A DNA stretch of 64,000 nt, taken from contig CANMFO010000001.1 in NCBI GenBank assembly GCA_947497245.1, positions 620,001 through 684,000 of the forward strand, in the 5' to 3' direction. How positions within the stretch are numbered: the stretch's first letter is position 1; each line of letters begins with the position of its first letter. A program made the position numbers and the translations under genes. Positions 61,678 through 64,000 of the stretch are shown here, one piece after another. This stretch comes from an uncultured Flavobacteriaceae bacterium. Its GTDB lineage: Bacteria > Bacteroidota > Bacteroidia > Flavobacteriales > Flavobacteriaceae. Under the pieces are notes generated by a model that did not search any database, was not told the origin of the DNA, and saw only the letters and a program-made list of their open reading frames with translations.

Positions 61678-64000
61678 ATGAATACAAGTCATATCGATAG
61701 ATATTCGTTAAAGCACTATACCCGATTGATGATCTCTTTCTTTGGGTGTCTCGCATTATTGTCGGTTTTCCAATACAGCGCCCTGTACGCCAAAGGGGTC
61801 GTGGACAGCATCATAAGCAAAAGCTTCTTGATCGCCATAGTGCATCAGATCGGTTTTGCATCCATTGTTGGGGTCATACTGGCCTTTCCTTTCAATTTTT
61901 GGGAAAACCTAAGGCCCCGGTACGGATTTGTGGTGGTATGTGTGTCGCTGATCCTGCTTCTGATAGTTGAGGCGCTGCTCATAGGATACTTTACCACCAC
62001 CTTGGTGCCACTGGGGTCCGATTTGTTGGGGTATAGCTGGAACGATATCAAAATTACCCTTGCCAACTCCGGTGGAATCGCCATGTCGTTCTACTTGTTA
62101 CTTGGGATAGCGGCCATTATCGGCCTGTTTTTCGGGCTTTATAGGGTCACCTCCAAATTCTACCACAGAATCAGTAGGATGTACCCTTTTACGATCGTCC
62201 TTTTTAGTTTGTTCGTAGCCACCCTTTTTACCGACGGAAAACCCATCAACCAAAACAAAACGCAGTATTTGGCCCTGAACCTCTACGAGACTTCCACAGA
62301 AGATAATTCCTATATGGCCGACGTGGAATACCCCTTGGTCAAACGACCTGAAATGACCGATGTTTTGGGCGAATATTTTGAATTGAAGGAAGAGAAGCCC
62401 AATATCGTTTTCATTATGGTCGAGGGACTTGGAAGGGATTTTGTGGGTGAAGGCGCGGAATATGAAGGATTTACCCCTTTTCTCGACTCCCTTACCACCA
62501 AGTCGCTCTACTGGGAGAACTGTTTGAGCAATACGGGAAGGACCTTTGGGGTGATTCCATCATTGCTGGGTTCCCTGCCCTTCGGAAAGAGCGGTTTTAT
62601 GGAGTTGGAAAAATACCCGAACAAGCTCACCCTGTTCAGCATCCTCAAGAACAACGGGTACCACACTTCCTTTTATCAGGGGACCAATAGCTCTTTTGAC
62701 AATGTGGACAAATTTCTGCTCAGTGAAAATCTCGATTTTGTGCTGGACAAGTCCGGCTTTGGCAACAAGTATAAACAACAGGAAGAAGACGCAGCGGGAT
62801 CCTCCTGGGGATACCCCGATAAGGAGCTCTTTAAAAAGAGCATGAGCCTCCCCCGGGATGGGGAACAGCCCAGGATGGAAGTCTATATGACCATTAGCAC
62901 GCATGAGCCCTTCATCCCGCCCATGCAGGACTACTATGAAAAAAAGGTGGAAGAACTGGTCTCCAAACGGGGCTATGGTTCCAAGCTCCAAAAGGTGATC
63001 GAGCAAAACGACAATGTTTTTGCCACGCTTTTATATACCGATGATGCCCTGAAATGGGTTATGGAAGCGTATAAAAAACAACCCAACTACGACAATACCA
63101 TCTTTGTGATCACCGGCGACCACCGATTGATTCCCATACCGCAAAGGAACAACCTGAGTCGCTTCCACGTACCCTTGATCATGTACAGCCCGATGTTAAA
63201 AGGCAGTAGAAAGATGAGCGCACTGAACTCCCATTTCGATGTGACCCCTTCCATTTTGGCAATGTTGAACAATTCCTATGAACTCAAAATGCCCAAAAAG
63301 GTGGCTTGGATGGGGGGTGCCCTGGACATGGGGGAAGCTTTCGTGGCGAACAAGAACATCCCTTTGATGCGGAACAAAAACGAGCTCAAGGAATATATTA
63401 GTGGCGAGAAGTTGTACACCGACGGGGATGTCATGGAGATCGATGGGAACATGGATCTGGGAGCTTCCTTTGGCGGGGGGGCAAAACTGAAGAAGAAGCT
63501 CGACAATTTCAAGGCCATGAACGCCTACGTGACCACCAATGACAAAATCATCCCGGACAGTCTCGCCATTTTCTCCATCCAGAAGGAAACATTTACCGAA
63601 AGTGAGATCATATGGATCAACAGTGTGTACAACGGGCAGGATTCGGACAAGGCCTACATGACCGCCAGGGACTTTGCCTTTAACAAGGAATTTGATAAGG
63701 CCCTGCTATTGTGCCGTTATATTTTGTCGGAAGTCCCGAGCCATATCGACACCAAGATACTCACCGGAAGGGTAACGGTGTGGAAGGGCGACTACGATAA
63801 GTCCATCGAAATATTGCTCTCCTGTATCAAAATGAACCCGAACTACGTCGATTCCTATGCTGCCCTTTTCGATGTCTACTTTTGGTCAGGAAGAAACAAA
63901 GAGGCCATGGAACTGATCGACCAGGTAGAACAGAACAGCTCGGGCGTCGATGAAATAAGGGACAAGATCGAAAGGGCAAAGCGGGAATACCAAAAGGGCA
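61678..64000 (+). CDS. LTA-synthase-like phospho-transferase with TPRs, cut by window end
   Basis: The 774 codons seen start at ATG 61678 and run off the right edge. About four or five membrane helices (1-190) precede an alkaline-phosphatase-superfamily domain (about 240-550). Metal and catalytic residues: Glu in VFIMVEGLGRDF, the nucleophile Thr in NTGRTFGVIP and Asp-His in VITGDHRLIP. This is the layout of lipoteichoic-acid synthases and OpgB-type phosphoglycerol or phosphoethanolamine transferases. From about residue 650 TPR-like helices begin (AFNKEFDKALLLCRYILSEV). It lies 9 bp after the GT2 gene and may decorate or export the glycan. Confidence 0.9.
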   Translation, partial: MNTSHIDRYSLKHYTRLMISFFGCLALLSVFQYSALYAKGVVDSIISKSFLIAIVHQIGFASIVGVILAFPFNFWENLRPRYGFVVVCVSLILLLIVEALLIGYFTTTLVPLGSDLLGYSWNDIKITLANSGGIAMSFYLLLGIAAIIGLFFGLYRVTSKFYHRISRMYPFTIVLFSLFVATLFTDGKPINQNKTQYLALNLYETSTEDNSYMADVEYPLVKRPEMTDVLGEYFELKEEKPNIVFIMVEGLGRDFVGEGAEYEGFTPFLDSLTTKSLYWENCLSNTGRTFGVIPSLLGSLPFGKSGFMELEKYPNKLTLFSILKNNGYHTSFYQGTNSSFDNVDKFLLSENLDFVLDKSGFGNKYKQQEEDAAGSSWGYPDKELFKKSMSLPRDGEQPRMEVYMTISTHEPFIPPMQDYYEKKVEELVSKRGYGSKLQKVIEQNDNVFATLLYTDDALKWVMEAYKKQPNYDNTIFVITGDHRLIPIPQRNNLSRFHVPLIMYSPMLKGSRKMSALNSHFDVTPSILAMLNNSYELKMPKKVAWMGGALDMGEAFVANKNIPLMRNKNELKEYISGEKLYTDGDVMEIDGNMDLGASFGGGAKLKKKLDNFKAMNAYVTTNDKIIPDSLAIFSIQKETFTESEIIWINSVYNGQDSDKAYMTARDFAFNKEFDKALLLCRYILSEVPSHIDTKILTGRVTVWKGDYDKSIEILLSCIKMNPNYVDSYAALFDVYFWSGRNKEAMELIDQVEQNSSGVDEIRDKIERAKREYQKG

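Noticed and set aside
1-64000. CRISPR arrays, insertion sequences, prophage, integrons
   Set aside because: No regularly spaced repeats, transposase or integrase motifs were found on either strand.

Overview
The window is chromosomal DNA of a member of the Bacteroidota, most likely a marine flavobacterium (Flavobacteriaceae). The reasons are a SusC/SusD polysaccharide-utilisation locus (PUL), a membrane-tethered beta-propeller/LuxR-type regulator, a PD40/OmpA-type envelope protein, BlaI/M56 and LytS/LytTR pairs, a pair of S1-sulfatase and GH144-type lipoproteins, and several promoters matching the Bacteroidota pattern TTG-N17-23-TAnnTTTG. No rRNA, tRNA, CRISPR array, insertion sequence or phage gene was seen. 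Almost all of the sequence is protein coding. Both edges cut a gene.

Layout. 1-6.2 kb (minus strand): an envelope protein cut by the left edge, a secreted protein, two enzymes with twin-arginine signals (a Gfo/Idh/MocA oxidoreductase and a HisC-like aminotransferase), a small membrane protein and a zinc-finger/DUF559-like protein. 6.4-10.1 kb: an Nramp-like transporter with altered ion-site motifs, the overlapping cysE-cysM pair, and a DUF2461 protein. 10.3-24.3 kb: a complete PUL with regulator, SusC, SusD, a tandem LamG surface lipoprotein, two GH144-like glucanases and a sulfatase. The geometry of the acidic residues suggests that the target contains beta-1,2-glucan.

24.3-36.2 kb is a mosaic of small units: an MFS transporter divergent from a Crp-type regulator, a haloalkane dehalogenase with a PNPOx-like protein, a BLUF blue-light receptor beside an unusual regulator with two AraC DNA-binding domains, an ArsR/SRPBCC operon with a clear promoter-operator, an (alpha/alpha)6 glycosidase-like lipoprotein, a lone REC protein and a methyltransferase. 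36.3-55 kb: two serine hydrolases, a BlaI/M56 pair whose operators lie on both promoter elements, several SRPBCC proteins, a second lone REC protein, an MBL-fold hydrolase, a phosphotriesterase-like lactonase, a phosphatidylserine decarboxylase, a LytS/LytTR system, an AraC/DoxX/ABM/SRPBCC cluster, a DUF72 protein, a thioesterase and an M19 dipeptidase.

55.1-64 kb (plus strand, continuing past the right edge) is the most striking region. It is a tight operon of hybrid histidine kinase with HPt, REC-only regulator, 985-residue membrane-anchored HEAT-repeat protein with a long acidic linker, processive GT2 glycan synthase, and an LTA-synthase-like phospho-transferase fused to TPRs. It reads as a phosphorelay that ends on a membrane scaffold next to an exopolysaccharide synthase, with no DNA-binding output. 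A recurring minor theme is very short (29-70 residue) single-pass membrane proteins between larger genes, most of them too short for normal gene calling.
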